Below, one piece after another: positions 1 through 5,058 of a DNA stretch of 5,058 bases. The DNA lies in assembly GCA_913009315.1 (NCBI GenBank), contig CAJVZA010000078.1, positions 1 through 5,058 of the forward strand, given 5' to 3'. A program made the translations under genes and the position numbers. The notes under the pieces were generated by a model. The model had not been told where the DNA came from. It searched no databases and saw nothing but the letters and a program-made list of their open reading frames with translations. The number at the start of each line of letters is the position of its first letter. Position 1 is the stretch's first letter. The DNA comes from an uncultured Hippea sp. GTDB taxonomy: Bacteria > Campylobacterota_A > Desulfurellia > JAADFJ01.

Positions 1-352
1 CTATAAAGAAGCGATGAAAAAAGATGCAGTTAAAATTTTGAACGAAAATCAGGAAGTTGTGGGATATTTGTCGGATATGACAATTATGTTTTATCTTATC
101 GAATCAAGCTATCTTCGGGCAAAAAAAAGCGGAGACGAAATGATGATGATGCTTGCGCACCGTTATAGTCTCGACGCATTTTCATTATTTTTAGATTCAA
201 TGAGAAGATTGGCCAGGGCGTTTGGCTCCGACAATCTGAAAAATAGCTGTATAAAAGCATATTCGGACTGGAATATAGCCGATGAGGTAAATCTGAACAG
301 AAAAATATCCGAGGTTTTACTCGAAAAAGAACACTATCCGTTGGGATTGTAA
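1..352 (+). CDS. Acyl-CoA dehydrogenase, C-terminal part (5' end outside window)
   Basis: Only the last 116 codons are visible. The frame is open to the left edge from base 2, so the ATG at 14 is very probably internal; it has no convincing ribosome binding site. The protein resembles the C-terminal extension of long acyl-CoA dehydrogenases of the Bacillus FadE and mammalian VLCAD/ACAD9 type, proteins of roughly 590 residues or more. The resemblance lies in a helix with 'NENQEVVGYLSDM', then 'YLIESSYLRAKKSG', and a terminal 'LNRKISEVLLEKEHYPL' that fits the family's LRR-x-IA ending. The FAD and acyl-CoA catalytic domains lie upstream. The enzyme would oxidise acyl-CoA to trans-2-enoyl-CoA and reduce an electron-transfer flavoprotein. 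It is the first visible gene of an operon: enoyl-CoA hydratase begins 12 nt after its TAA. The family call is from remembered C-terminal similarity, so it is probable rather than certain. An (ATG)4 run gives four methionines in a row near base 140. Confidence 0.75.
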   Translation, partial: YKEAMKKDAVKILNENQEVVGYLSDMTIMFYLIESSYLRAKKSGDEMMMMLAHRYSLDAFSLFLDSMRRLARAFGSDNLKNSCIKAYSDWNIADEVNLNRKISEVLLEKEHYPLGL

Positions 353-359
353 AAGGAGG
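353..359 (+). promoter_or_regulatory. Ribosome binding site for the TTG-started enoyl-CoA hydratase
   Basis: AAGGAGG, a near-perfect Shine-Dalgarno, lies directly after the TAA of the upstream gene and 5 nt before the TTG at 365. This strong site supports the non-ATG start, and the encoded protein then begins at the usual distance before the first crotonase strand. Confidence 0.8.
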
Positions 360-364
360 CAGCT

Positions 365-1126
365 TTGGAATATGTAAAGGTTGAAAAAAGAGAAACAGGT
401 GCCGGATTGGTTGTAGTTTTGACAATTGATAAACCTCCTGCAAACGCACTCAATCAAGAGCTTATAGATGAGCTTTATACAAAATTTTTATCGATTGATG
501 CGGCAGGTATAATTATTACAGGTACAGAAAAAGTTTTTGTTGCCGGTGCCGATATTGTACAAATGAGCAAGTTATCCCCTATTGAGGCTGAACTGTTTTC
601 AATAAAAGGCAATAAGCTTATGAGTCTTATTGAAAGCTATCCTCATCCGGTCATTGCAGCGGTAAACGGCTATGCGCTTGGCGGCGGACTGGAGCTTGCA
701 CTTAGCTGCGATATAATAATCGGCTCAAAAAAGGCTGTTTTCGGATTTCCTGAGGTAACGCTTGGTCTAATTCCAGGATTTGGCGGAACACAGCGATTAA
801 TGCGTCTTATTGGAAAAGGCTATGCAAAAGAATTGATTTTTACAGGAAAAAGGATTAATGCGGAGCAGGCTGAGAAGATAGGTCTTATAAACAATATTGC
901 CGATGATGTGCTTGAAACTTCTGTTGAAATAGCGCGGGATATACGCAAAGCAAGCAGGAATGCGGTGAGCGTCGCCAAACGTACAATGGCAGATGGTGCA
1001 GAGCTTTCAAATCAGGATGCACTGAAACTCGAGGCTGCCAGGTTCGGGCTGACTTTCAGTCATAAGGATGCAGCAGAAGGAATGAGTGCATTTTTAGAGA
1101 AACGGGCTGCCGAATTTGAAAAGTAG
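365..1126 (+). CDS. Enoyl-CoA hydratase (crotonase family)
   Basis: This 253-residue protein has the normal length for a free-standing hydratase. It would add water to trans-2-enoyl-CoA to give (S)-3-hydroxyacyl-CoA, the second step of beta-oxidation, in the cytoplasm and usually as a hexamer. Crotonase landmarks appear in order: 'KPPANALN' (about 23-30), the oxyanion-hole segment 'AGAD' (60-63), 'NGYALGGGLELALSCDI' (101-117) and 'FPEVTLGLIPGFGGTQRL' (128-145). Both catalytic glutamates of classical enoyl-CoA hydratases are present, E110 in GGGLE and E130 in FPE, so this should be an active hydratase rather than an isomerase or a degenerate paralogue. The gene uses a TTG start behind AAGGAGG. 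It sits 12 nt after the acyl-CoA dehydrogenase and 2 nt before the iron-sulfur oxidoreductase, in one operon. Chain-length preference cannot be read from sequence; a short-chain (crotonyl-CoA) enzyme is likely from the neighbours. Confidence 0.93.
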   Translation: MEYVKVEKRETGAGLVVVLTIDKPPANALNQELIDELYTKFLSIDAAGIIITGTEKVFVAGADIVQMSKLSPIEAELFSIKGNKLMSLIESYPHPVIAAVNGYALGGGLELALSCDIIIGSKKAVFGFPEVTLGLIPGFGGTQRLMRLIGKGYAKELIFTGKRINAEQAEKIGLINNIADDVLETSVEIARDIRKASRNAVSVAKRTMADGAELSNQDALKLEAARFGLTFSHKDAAEGMSAFLEKRAAEFEK

Positions 1127-1128
1127 AT

Positions 1129-3108
1129 ATGAATATCGTTGAAAGAACAATAGCCGCACTTCTGACAGCGGCGGCATTGGGTTACTTCTTCTACAGGGTA
1201 ATTTATCTATTAAAACTTCTTAAGGTTGGCAAACCGGAAAACAGGTATGATCAGATAGGCAGACGAATAATGATGGCAATTCGTCAAAGTATCTTTCAGG
1301 GTGCTCAATTCAGGGTAAAAACCTCGGATCATGTTTATGCCGGAATTATGCATATTTTCATATTATGGGGATTTATGGTTCTCCTTTTTGGAGAAATTGA
1401 GATTTTACTTTCTATTTTCATACCGAATTTTGATTTTGCATTTTTGGGAACTGTTTATCCAATCTATATTCTCTTTCAGGATATTTTTGTTTTTCTTGTG
1501 ATTGTTGCAATGATAATGGCATTTGCAAGGCGTTTTCTGTGGCATCCGCGTCAGATCAACTATCATGTCGGATCTTATCTGATTCTTATCGCCATAACTA
1601 TTCTGATGTTCACAATTTTAGGAATGAATATAGAAAAATTTACCGCGGGAGATGAACCGTTCAGCTCAGTGGCGCAAAATTGGGCCCCGTTTACCATGTT
1701 TATCAAGTCGACAATTTTTCATCCTAATGTCTACAATCATTCGATTTATATGTTTTTTTTCTGGGCGCACCTTGTTTCGCTGCTTGCATTTTTGGATTAT
1801 ATACCCAACTCTAAACATCTTCATGTTCTGGCCGCAATTCCGGCAAACTTTTTCAGACGTTTTACTCCTCCATTGCTGAAGCTCGCTCCAATTGATTTTG
1901 AGGATGAAAATCTTGGAACACTCGGAATAGCATCTGTAAGAGATATGACTTGGAAACAGCTGTTTGACGGATATTCCTGTACGGAATGCGGCAGATGTAC
2001 AGAGCTGTGTCCGGCTAATAATACCGGTAAGCTGCTTTCGCCAAGAGAAATAATCCTCAATACAAAAGATAATCTGTTTAAGAATGCAGATGCTCTTTTG
2101 TCGGGCGGAGATGATTCGACTGCACTTTTGGTAAAGCTAATCGGAGGCTCCATAACCCAGGAAGAAATCTGGGCTTGCACAACCTGCGGGGCATGCACCA
2201 ATGTTTGTCCTGTCGGTAATGAACATTTGAGAGATATAGTTGAAATCAGACAAAATCTTGTTATGGAAGAGGGTTCAGTGCCGGCATTAATGGGTCAGGC
2301 CCTCAAAAGTATTGAAGCCAGGCAGCATCCGTTTTTCGGCACCGCATCTGTACGTTCGGACTGGAGAAAGAACATAGAGGTACCATTTTTTGACAAAAGC
2401 AAAGAATACCTGCTTTGGATAGGCTGCTCGATTGCACTTGAGGAAAGAAATCAGAAGATTGCTCAGGCAACTGTCGGCATATTGAAAAAAGCCGGTGTGT
2501 CATTCGGAGTACTCGAAAACGAGCGCTGCACTGGTGATCCGGCAAGAAGAATAGGCGACGAGTATCAGTTCAGCTTACTTGCAGCAGAAAATATCAATGA
2601 ATTCAACGAGCTTGGTGTTAAAAAAATTATTACTATGTGTCCGCATTGTTTTAACAGCTTTAAAAACGACTATACGGACTACGGTGGAAATTATGAGGTT
2701 GCAATGCATTCGATTTTGATAGATCAACTTATAAAAGACAGGAAAATTGAGCTCAAAAAGAATACCGAAAATATCACATTCCATGATCCGTGCTATCTCT
2801 CAAGACACAATGGTATTACCGAGGAACCGCGTGAGGCGCTTTCTGCGGCCGGAAACCTTATTGAAATGGAACAAAACAGGAAAAACAGTTTTTGCTGCGG
2901 CGGAGGCGGCGGCCTGTACTGGAGCGAGGAGAAAGGTGAACGAATAAATCAGCATAGGGCAAAAGAGGCGCTTTCGACAGGAGCCGATATTGTCGCCACA
3001 TCTTGTCCGTTCTGTATGTCAATGATGACGGACGGCATAAGAGCTTTTGATGAAAATGAGAAAATTCTGGATATCGCGGAAATTGTTTACGAAAATATGA
3101 TAAAATGA
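1129..3108 (+). CDS. Membrane iron-sulfur ETF:(mena)quinone oxidoreductase (FadF/EMO/EtfD type)
   Basis: This 659-residue membrane protein would take electrons from the reduced electron-transfer flavoprotein of acyl-CoA oxidation and pass them to (mena)quinone. The N-terminal part (about 1-235) is a NarI-like cytochrome b region with five hydrophobic helices near 6-30, 69-95, 108-136, 148-167 and 203-225. H75 and H214 in helices, plus nearby H68 and H230, are possible heme ligands. Next come two 4Fe-4S motifs of the CxxCxxCxxxCP kind, C284/C287/C290/C294 and C350/C353/C356/C360. Two HdrB-like CCG domains follow. The first has C433, C467 and C504/C507; the second has C555, C589-C590 and C626/C629. 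In the first domain the expected Cys pair reads 'CTGDPARR', so the second Cys is Thr. This layout matches Bacillus FadF, mycobacterial EtfD and the EMO of syntrophic fatty-acid oxidisers. The ATG lies 2 nt after the hydratase stop without a clear ribosome binding site, and an in-frame TGA at 1117 excludes a longer start. No etfAB is in the window. The role is inferred from family and context. Confidence 0.88.
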   Translation: MNIVERTIAALLTAAALGYFFYRVIYLLKLLKVGKPENRYDQIGRRIMMAIRQSIFQGAQFRVKTSDHVYAGIMHIFILWGFMVLLFGEIEILLSIFIPNFDFAFLGTVYPIYILFQDIFVFLVIVAMIMAFARRFLWHPRQINYHVGSYLILIAITILMFTILGMNIEKFTAGDEPFSSVAQNWAPFTMFIKSTIFHPNVYNHSIYMFFFWAHLVSLLAFLDYIPNSKHLHVLAAIPANFFRRFTPPLLKLAPIDFEDENLGTLGIASVRDMTWKQLFDGYSCTECGRCTELCPANNTGKLLSPREIILNTKDNLFKNADALLSGGDDSTALLVKLIGGSITQEEIWACTTCGACTNVCPVGNEHLRDIVEIRQNLVMEEGSVPALMGQALKSIEARQHPFFGTASVRSDWRKNIEVPFFDKSKEYLLWIGCSIALEERNQKIAQATVGILKKAGVSFGVLENERCTGDPARRIGDEYQFSLLAAENINEFNELGVKKIITMCPHCFNSFKNDYTDYGGNYEVAMHSILIDQLIKDRKIELKKNTENITFHDPCYLSRHNGITEEPREALSAAGNLIEMEQNRKNSFCCGGGGGLYWSEEKGERINQHRAKEALSTGADIVATSCPFCMSMMTDGIRAFDENEKILDIAEIVYENMIK

Positions 3109-3127
3109 AAAAAGAGCAGGGAGCGGT

Positions 3128-3193
3128 TTGATAAAAATAAAGTCAACAGATGTATTAATAATGGATGACCGAAAAGGTTGCGGGAGGTGTTAA
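3128..3193 (+). CDS. Possible 21-residue ORF in the spacer, ending in a CxxC motif
   Basis: A TTG at 3128 is preceded by an AGGGAG-like purine run (3118-3123) at 4 nt spacing and opens a 21-codon frame ending in TAA at 3191. The peptide is hydrophilic with a short 'DVLIM' stretch and ends 'DDRKGCGRC'. An internal ATG at 3161 would give the last 10 residues only. I do not recognise it. The CxxC ending recalls ferredoxin cluster motifs such as the CGRC of the preceding gene, so it could be a leader peptide, a gene relic or chance. It starts 19 nt after the oxidoreductase stop. Length alone gives weak support. Confidence 0.2.
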   Translation: MIKIKSTDVLIMDDRKGCGRC

Positions 3194-3200
3194 AATGTAA
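3182..3200 (+). promoter_or_regulatory. Shine-Dalgarno followed by a start-stop codon pair (ATG TAA)
   Basis: GGGAGG at 3182-3187 is followed at 7 nt by ATG (3195-3197) and immediately by TAA (3198-3200). Spacing and strength equal those of the real genes here, yet the reading frame has a single codon. It lies 68 nt upstream of the start of the small membrane protein gene. It could be a minimal upstream ORF on which ribosomes load and stop, the scar of a lost gene, or coincidence. Confidence 0.3.
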
Positions 3201-3255
3201 TTTATTGTTGTATTAAGCTATAAGGTTGGGTAATTTTATAAAAAATTTAATTTCT

Positions 3256-3262
3256 AAGGGGG
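3256..3262 (+). promoter_or_regulatory. Ribosome binding site that decides the start of the small membrane protein
   Basis: AAGGGGG directly abuts the first in-frame ATG (3263), leaving no spacer, whereas the next ATG at 3269 lies 6 nt downstream, the normal distance. Translation should therefore start at 3269. Confidence 0.65.
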
Positions 3263-3268
3263 ATGAAG

Positions 3269-3778
3269 ATGGAACATGTCGCAATGAATACGTTGATTTG
3301 GGAAGCTGCCGTAGTGCTTTGGACTATAGGCTTTGTGGAAATGGGAATTGGTAAAAACAATCCGAGGGATTTTGGATGGGTGCTGGTTACAGGCGGATTA
3401 ATGGAAACGGTAGCCCTGGGATTTCTTATTGCAGCAGGGGATATGTTTGGAGCAACTGCTGCTGCAGCTTTCATACTATTATTGTGGATATTGGGAGCAC
3501 CTTTGGTTATGAAAGAGGAGCCGAGTCAGATACAGACGCATGCAATATGGTTTACAGGTGTTTATTTCTTATTGGCAAGTATCTTTTTAGGTTCTCTTGG
3601 AGTGGTTTGGCATACTATAGCGTTCGGACTATTGGTTCCTATTACATGGTTTCTCGCTATCGCAACATATACAGGCACTCGCGGTTTTGCTAAAGTTGCA
3701 GGATTTCTCTCCATAGTGGATAGTATAGTATTTCTTGCAATTGCATTCAGCAGTGCTATCGGGAAACCTTTGGCATAA
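3269..3778 (+). CDS. Small six-helix membrane channel/transporter, AmiS/UreI-like (or YaaH acetate-transporter-like)
   Basis: The protein has 169 residues from the chosen ATG; starting at the ATG at 3263 adds two (numbering below uses the 171-residue form). It is almost wholly hydrophobic, with six segments near 10-29, 38-58, 63-83, 94-113, 116-136 and 146-166. Lys/Arg residues sit in the short loops 1-2 (K31, R35), 3-4 (K84) and 5-6 (R140, K144), which puts both termini outside. That topology and a length close to 171 fit AmiS/UreI amide and urea channels. The segment 'GDMFGATAAAAF' (59-70) after 'GGLMETVALGF' instead recalls the G[ND]xFGxTA region of GPR1/FUN34/YaaH acetate transporters, but their NPAPLGL motif is absent. 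Glutamates E14, E26 and E48 lie in or next to helices 1 and 2. The gene has spacers on both sides and no amidase or urease beside it; its neighbours all act in fatty-acid oxidation, so short-chain fatty acid passage is a reasonable guess. The gene is certain; the family is moderately supported and the substrate unknown. Confidence 0.7.
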   Translation: MEHVAMNTLIWEAAVVLWTIGFVEMGIGKNNPRDFGWVLVTGGLMETVALGFLIAAGDMFGATAAAAFILLLWILGAPLVMKEEPSQIQTHAIWFTGVYFLLASIFLGSLGVVWHTIAFGLLVPITWFLAIATYTGTRGFAKVAGFLSIVDSIVFLAIAFSSAIGKPLA

Positions 3779-3880
3779 TTATAATATAGAAAAACGGTTT
3801 GTGCCTCCAAATGCCATTTAGTTTTAGGCTGTTAAGAGGTGTTGTAAGTTTGTGCCGGATAAAGTTTAAAGTAGAGAAAA

Positions 3881-3899
3881 ACATTTTTGAACAAAATGT
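3881..3899. promoter_or_regulatory. Operator-like perfect inverted repeat over the -35 box
   Basis: ACATTTT-TGAAC-AAAATGT is a perfect 7-bp inverted repeat with a 5-nt centre. It contains the -35 hexamer of the promoter at 3887-3915, so a dimeric regulator bound here would block RNA polymerase. It has no T-run after it and is A/T-rich, so it is not a terminator. The regulator is unknown; a TetR-type FadR-like acyl-CoA sensor would suit the context, but the site does not match a consensus I can recall. Confidence 0.45.
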
Positions 3900-3915
3900 A
3901 CGGTATTGATATTAT
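3887..3915 (+). promoter_or_regulatory. Sigma-A/sigma-70-type promoter for the hydroxyacyl-CoA dehydrogenase-thiolase unit
   Basis: TTGAAC (3887-3892) and TATTAT (3910-3915) are separated by exactly 17 nt; they match the consensus boxes at 4/6 and 5/6 positions. Transcription would begin near 3922, giving a leader of about 27 nt that includes the AGGAGG ribosome binding site. It lies in the 170-nt gap after the small membrane protein gene and implies that the downstream genes can be transcribed independently. Confidence 0.55.
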
Positions 3916-3936
3916 TTATGTTGCAGAATATCCAAC

Positions 3937-3942
3937 AGGAGG
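3937..3942 (+). promoter_or_regulatory. Ribosome binding site supporting a GTG start
   Basis: AGGAGG lies 6 nt before the GTG at 3949. An in-frame TGA at 3907 and the absence of any ATG in between leave GTG as the only sensible start; the protein then begins right at the first strand of the Rossmann fold. Confidence 0.8.
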
Positions 3943-3948
3943 ATTACG

Positions 3949-4815
3949 GTGAATATTTTAGTAATTGGTGCGGGAACAATGGGAGCAGGTATAGCGCAGG
4001 TTGCCATACAAAACGGACATTCGGTTGCCCTTATGGATGTTTCGATAGCCGTCCTGGATCAGGCAAAATCAAAGATAGGCAAGGGTCTTGATAAACTTGT
4101 AACTAAAGGCAAGCTAAGCAAAGAAAAAAGAGATGAGGCGCTTGCAAATATCTCGTATTTCAGAGAGTATGGCGAAATAAAACCTGTCAAACTTGCCATA
4201 GAGGCGGTCACTGAGAAGATTGATCTAAAACAGATGGTGATAACAAAGGCAGCGTCTCTGGTAAGCGATAAGGGGATTTTTGCAACAAACACCTCATCAA
4301 TTCCTATCTCTCTTCTTGCAACAGGTTTTACCGACCCTTCTCGTTTTATAGGGATGCATTTTATGAATCCCGTGCCTCTTATGAAAGGCGTAGAAATTAT
4401 ACCGGGCATACAAACATCGAAAAAGACCGTTGAAGAAGTGGTTTTGTTTACCAAAGGACTGGGCAAAATTCCATCCTTAGCCAACGATACTGCAGGCTTT
4501 ATAACCAACAGACTTATTGGAATTTATCTGAATGAAGCAGCCAAAACGGTTATAGAGGGAAACGATCCGGTTGAAGTTGACCGTATGATGAAGGTCTGTT
4601 TCAATATGCCTATGGGTCCATGCGAATTAATTGATCTGATAGGAGTTGATGTAACGGTTGATATGCTCAATGTTATGTCAAAGTCATTCGGTGATCGTTA
4701 TATTCCGAATCCGCTTCTGATGCAGCTTTATAACGCCGGTCATCTTGGAAGAAAAACAGGTAAGGGTTTCTACAAGTATGAAAATGGCAAAATAGAATGC
4801 GCAATAAGGAGATGA
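3949..4815 (+). CDS. hbd: 3-hydroxybutyryl-CoA (3-hydroxyacyl-CoA) dehydrogenase, NAD-dependent
   Basis: This 288-residue protein is close to the roughly 282-residue clostridial Hbd/PaaH family. It oxidises (S)-3-hydroxyacyl-CoA to 3-oxoacyl-CoA in the cytoplasm, or runs in reverse in butyrate synthesis. The N-terminal Rossmann fold has '[13 protein letters not shown]' with G7/G9/G12, and the acidic D30 at the end of the second strand favours NAD over NADP. Catalytic-site segments are 'NTSSIPI' (114-120), '[10 protein letters not shown]' (134-143) with H137, and 'AGFITNRL' (182-189) with N187. The C-terminal dimerisation domain carries '[15 protein letters not shown]' (220-234) and '[12 protein letters not shown]' (266-277). 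All expected catalytic residues are present. It starts with GTG behind AGGAGG, follows its own predicted promoter and operator-like palindrome, and is followed after 2 nt by thiolase. The symbol rests on similarity to short-chain clostridial enzymes; paaH or fadB2-type naming is equally possible. Physiological direction cannot be read from the sequence, but an acyl-CoA dehydrogenase plus quinone-linked ETF oxidoreductase argues for oxidation. Confidence 0.93.
   Translation: MNILVIGAGTMGAGIAQVAIQNGHSVALMDVSIAVLDQAKSKIGKGLDKLVTKGKLSKEKRDEALANISYFREYGEIKPVKLAIEAVTEKIDLKQMVITKAASLVSDKGIFATNTSSIPISLLATGFTDPSRFIGMHFMNPVPLMKGVEIIPGIQTSKKTVEEVVLFTKGLGKIPSLANDTAGFITNRLIGIYLNEAAKTVIEGNDPVEVDRMMKVCFNMPMGPCELIDLIGVDVTVDMLNVMSKSFGDRYIPNPLLMQLYNAGHLGRKTGKGFYKYENGKIECAIRR
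4806..4811 (+). promoter_or_regulatory. Ribosome binding site that decides the thiolase start
   Basis: AAGGAG lies within the last codons of the dehydrogenase gene. An in-frame ATG at 4812, overlapping the TGA stop as ATGA, directly abuts it and has no spacer; the ATG at 4818 is 6 nt away and is the likely start. Confidence 0.7.
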
Positions 4816-4817
4816 GT

Positions 4818-5058
4818 ATGAAAGAGGTCTATATAGCAGCTGCGGCAAGGACACCGATTGGAAGATTCGGTTCGGCATTCAAAGATGTCAGACCGGCAGA
4901 GCTCGGCGCAGCGGCACTCAAAGAAGCTCTGAAAAGAGCGAACGTAGAAGGGAAATTACTTGATCTTTATATCATAGGCAATGTATTGCGCGGAGGACAG
5001 GGACAGGCGGTCTCAAGACAAGTTGCTCTTCTGGCCGGTCTGCCTGAGGAGGTTGACG
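4818..5058 (+). CDS. Acetyl-CoA acetyltransferase (thiolase), N-terminal part (3' end outside window)
   Basis: Eighty codons are visible before the window ends. The beginning, 'KEVYIAAAARTPIGRFGSAF', followed by 'AELGAAALKEALKRA', 'YIIGNVLRGGQGQAVSRQ' and 'ALLAGLP', is the standard N-terminal thiolase fold of the biosynthetic/degradative thiolase family of about 390 residues. The nucleophilic cysteine, normally near residue 88-90 in a VCGSG context, lies just past the right edge and cannot be checked. The enzyme would cleave 3-oxoacyl-CoA with CoA to acetyl-CoA and a shortened acyl-CoA, or condense two acetyl-CoA. It follows the hydroxyacyl-CoA dehydrogenase by 2 nt with its ribosome binding site inside that gene, so the two are co-transcribed. 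Whether it is an acetoacetyl-CoA (short) or longer-chain thiolase cannot be told from this part. Confidence 0.92.
   Translation, partial: MKEVYIAAAARTPIGRFGSAFKDVRPAELGAAALKEALKRANVEGKLLDLYIIGNVLRGGQGQAVSRQVALLAGLPEEVD

Noticed and set aside
121-128. A8 run (and a T8 run at 1753-1760) as frameshift or phase-variation sites
   Set aside because: Both lie in intact reading frames; tracts of eight A or T are common in AT-rich coding DNA and nothing else suggests programmed slippage.
14-352. A separate 112-residue protein starting at the ATG at 14
   Set aside because: The frame is open to the window edge, the ATG has no good ribosome binding site, and the sequence matches the tail of acyl-CoA dehydrogenases.
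96-449. Reverse-strand ORF of 117 codons
   Set aside because: It lies antisense to the well-supported dehydrogenase end and hydratase start, and its translation resembles no protein family I know.
1821-2201. Reverse-strand ORF of 126 codons
   Set aside because: It is a shadow of the ferredoxin-motif region of the oxidoreductase; the forward frame explains the sequence fully.
3208-3236. Possible promoter TTGTAT-N17-TAATTT before the channel gene
   Set aside because: Spacing is right but both boxes match consensus at only three of six positions in AT-rich DNA, too weak to list.
3780-3785. Exact TATAAT hexamer just after the channel gene stop
   Set aside because: No acceptable -35 box lies 16-18 nt upstream, and the surrounding AT-rich sequence makes a chance match likely; the promoter at 3887-3915 is better.
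3803-3829. Possible terminator hairpin after the channel gene (GCCT...AGGC, with AAATG-C-CATTT inside)
   Set aside because: The stems are short, loops are mismatched, and no T-run follows. I see no credible intrinsic terminator in either spacer.
3906-4091. Forward ORF of 61 codons overlapping the dehydrogenase start
   Set aside because: It begins inside the predicted promoter -10 region and runs out of frame through the Rossmann fold of the dehydrogenase.
4059-4508. Reverse-strand ORF of 149 codons
   Set aside because: It is antisense to the catalytic core of the hydroxyacyl-CoA dehydrogenase, whose motifs are complete; the reverse reading has no motif or ribosome binding site of its own.

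Overview
The window is a stretch of chromosome-like DNA, by eye about 40% G+C, with every recognisable gene on the + strand. It carries genes for the beta-oxidation spiral of acyl-CoA. In order they are the 3' end of an acyl-CoA dehydrogenase, an enoyl-CoA hydratase, a large membrane iron-sulfur protein of the ETF:quinone oxidoreductase type, a small six-helix membrane channel or transporter, a 3-hydroxybutyryl-CoA dehydrogenase, and the 5' end of a thiolase.

Layout. Positions 1-3108 form one tight transcription unit: the dehydrogenase C-terminus, then enoyl-CoA hydratase (12 nt gap, TTG start), then the iron-sulfur oxidoreductase (2 nt gap, probably translationally coupled). A 160-nt spacer follows (3109-3268). 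It has no clear terminator but holds a 21-codon ORF and a start-stop codon pair behind a good Shine-Dalgarno. The small membrane protein gene (3269-3778) stands alone. A second spacer (3779-3948) contains a convincing sigma-A/sigma-70-type promoter whose -35 box lies inside a perfect 7-bp inverted repeat, a likely repressor site. Behind it start the hydroxyacyl-CoA dehydrogenase (GTG start) and the thiolase (2 nt gap), which runs off the window.

How the genes work together. The dehydrogenase would oxidise acyl-CoA to enoyl-CoA and pass electrons to an electron-transfer flavoprotein, whose genes are not in the window. The membrane iron-sulfur protein would re-oxidise that flavoprotein and reduce (mena)quinone. 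The hydratase, NAD-dependent dehydrogenase and thiolase complete one turn and release acetyl-CoA. The small channel may move a small neutral or weak-acid solute, perhaps a short-chain fatty acid such as acetate; this is inferred from context and weak family resemblance only.

Organism. Strong AGGAGG-like ribosome binding sites, frequent AGA and ATA codons, TTG and GTG starts, discrete hydratase and dehydrogenase genes rather than a fused FadB, and a menaquinone-type ETF oxidoreductase suggest an anaerobic or facultative fatty-acid oxidiser. Candidates are a syntrophic or sulfate-reducing Bacillota, or a Desulfobacterota or Deferribacterota-like lineage. The exact taxon cannot be settled from this sequence.

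I do not see a previously undescribed defence, mobile or RNA system here. The parts most worth a second look are the small channel gene and the two regulatory spacers around it.
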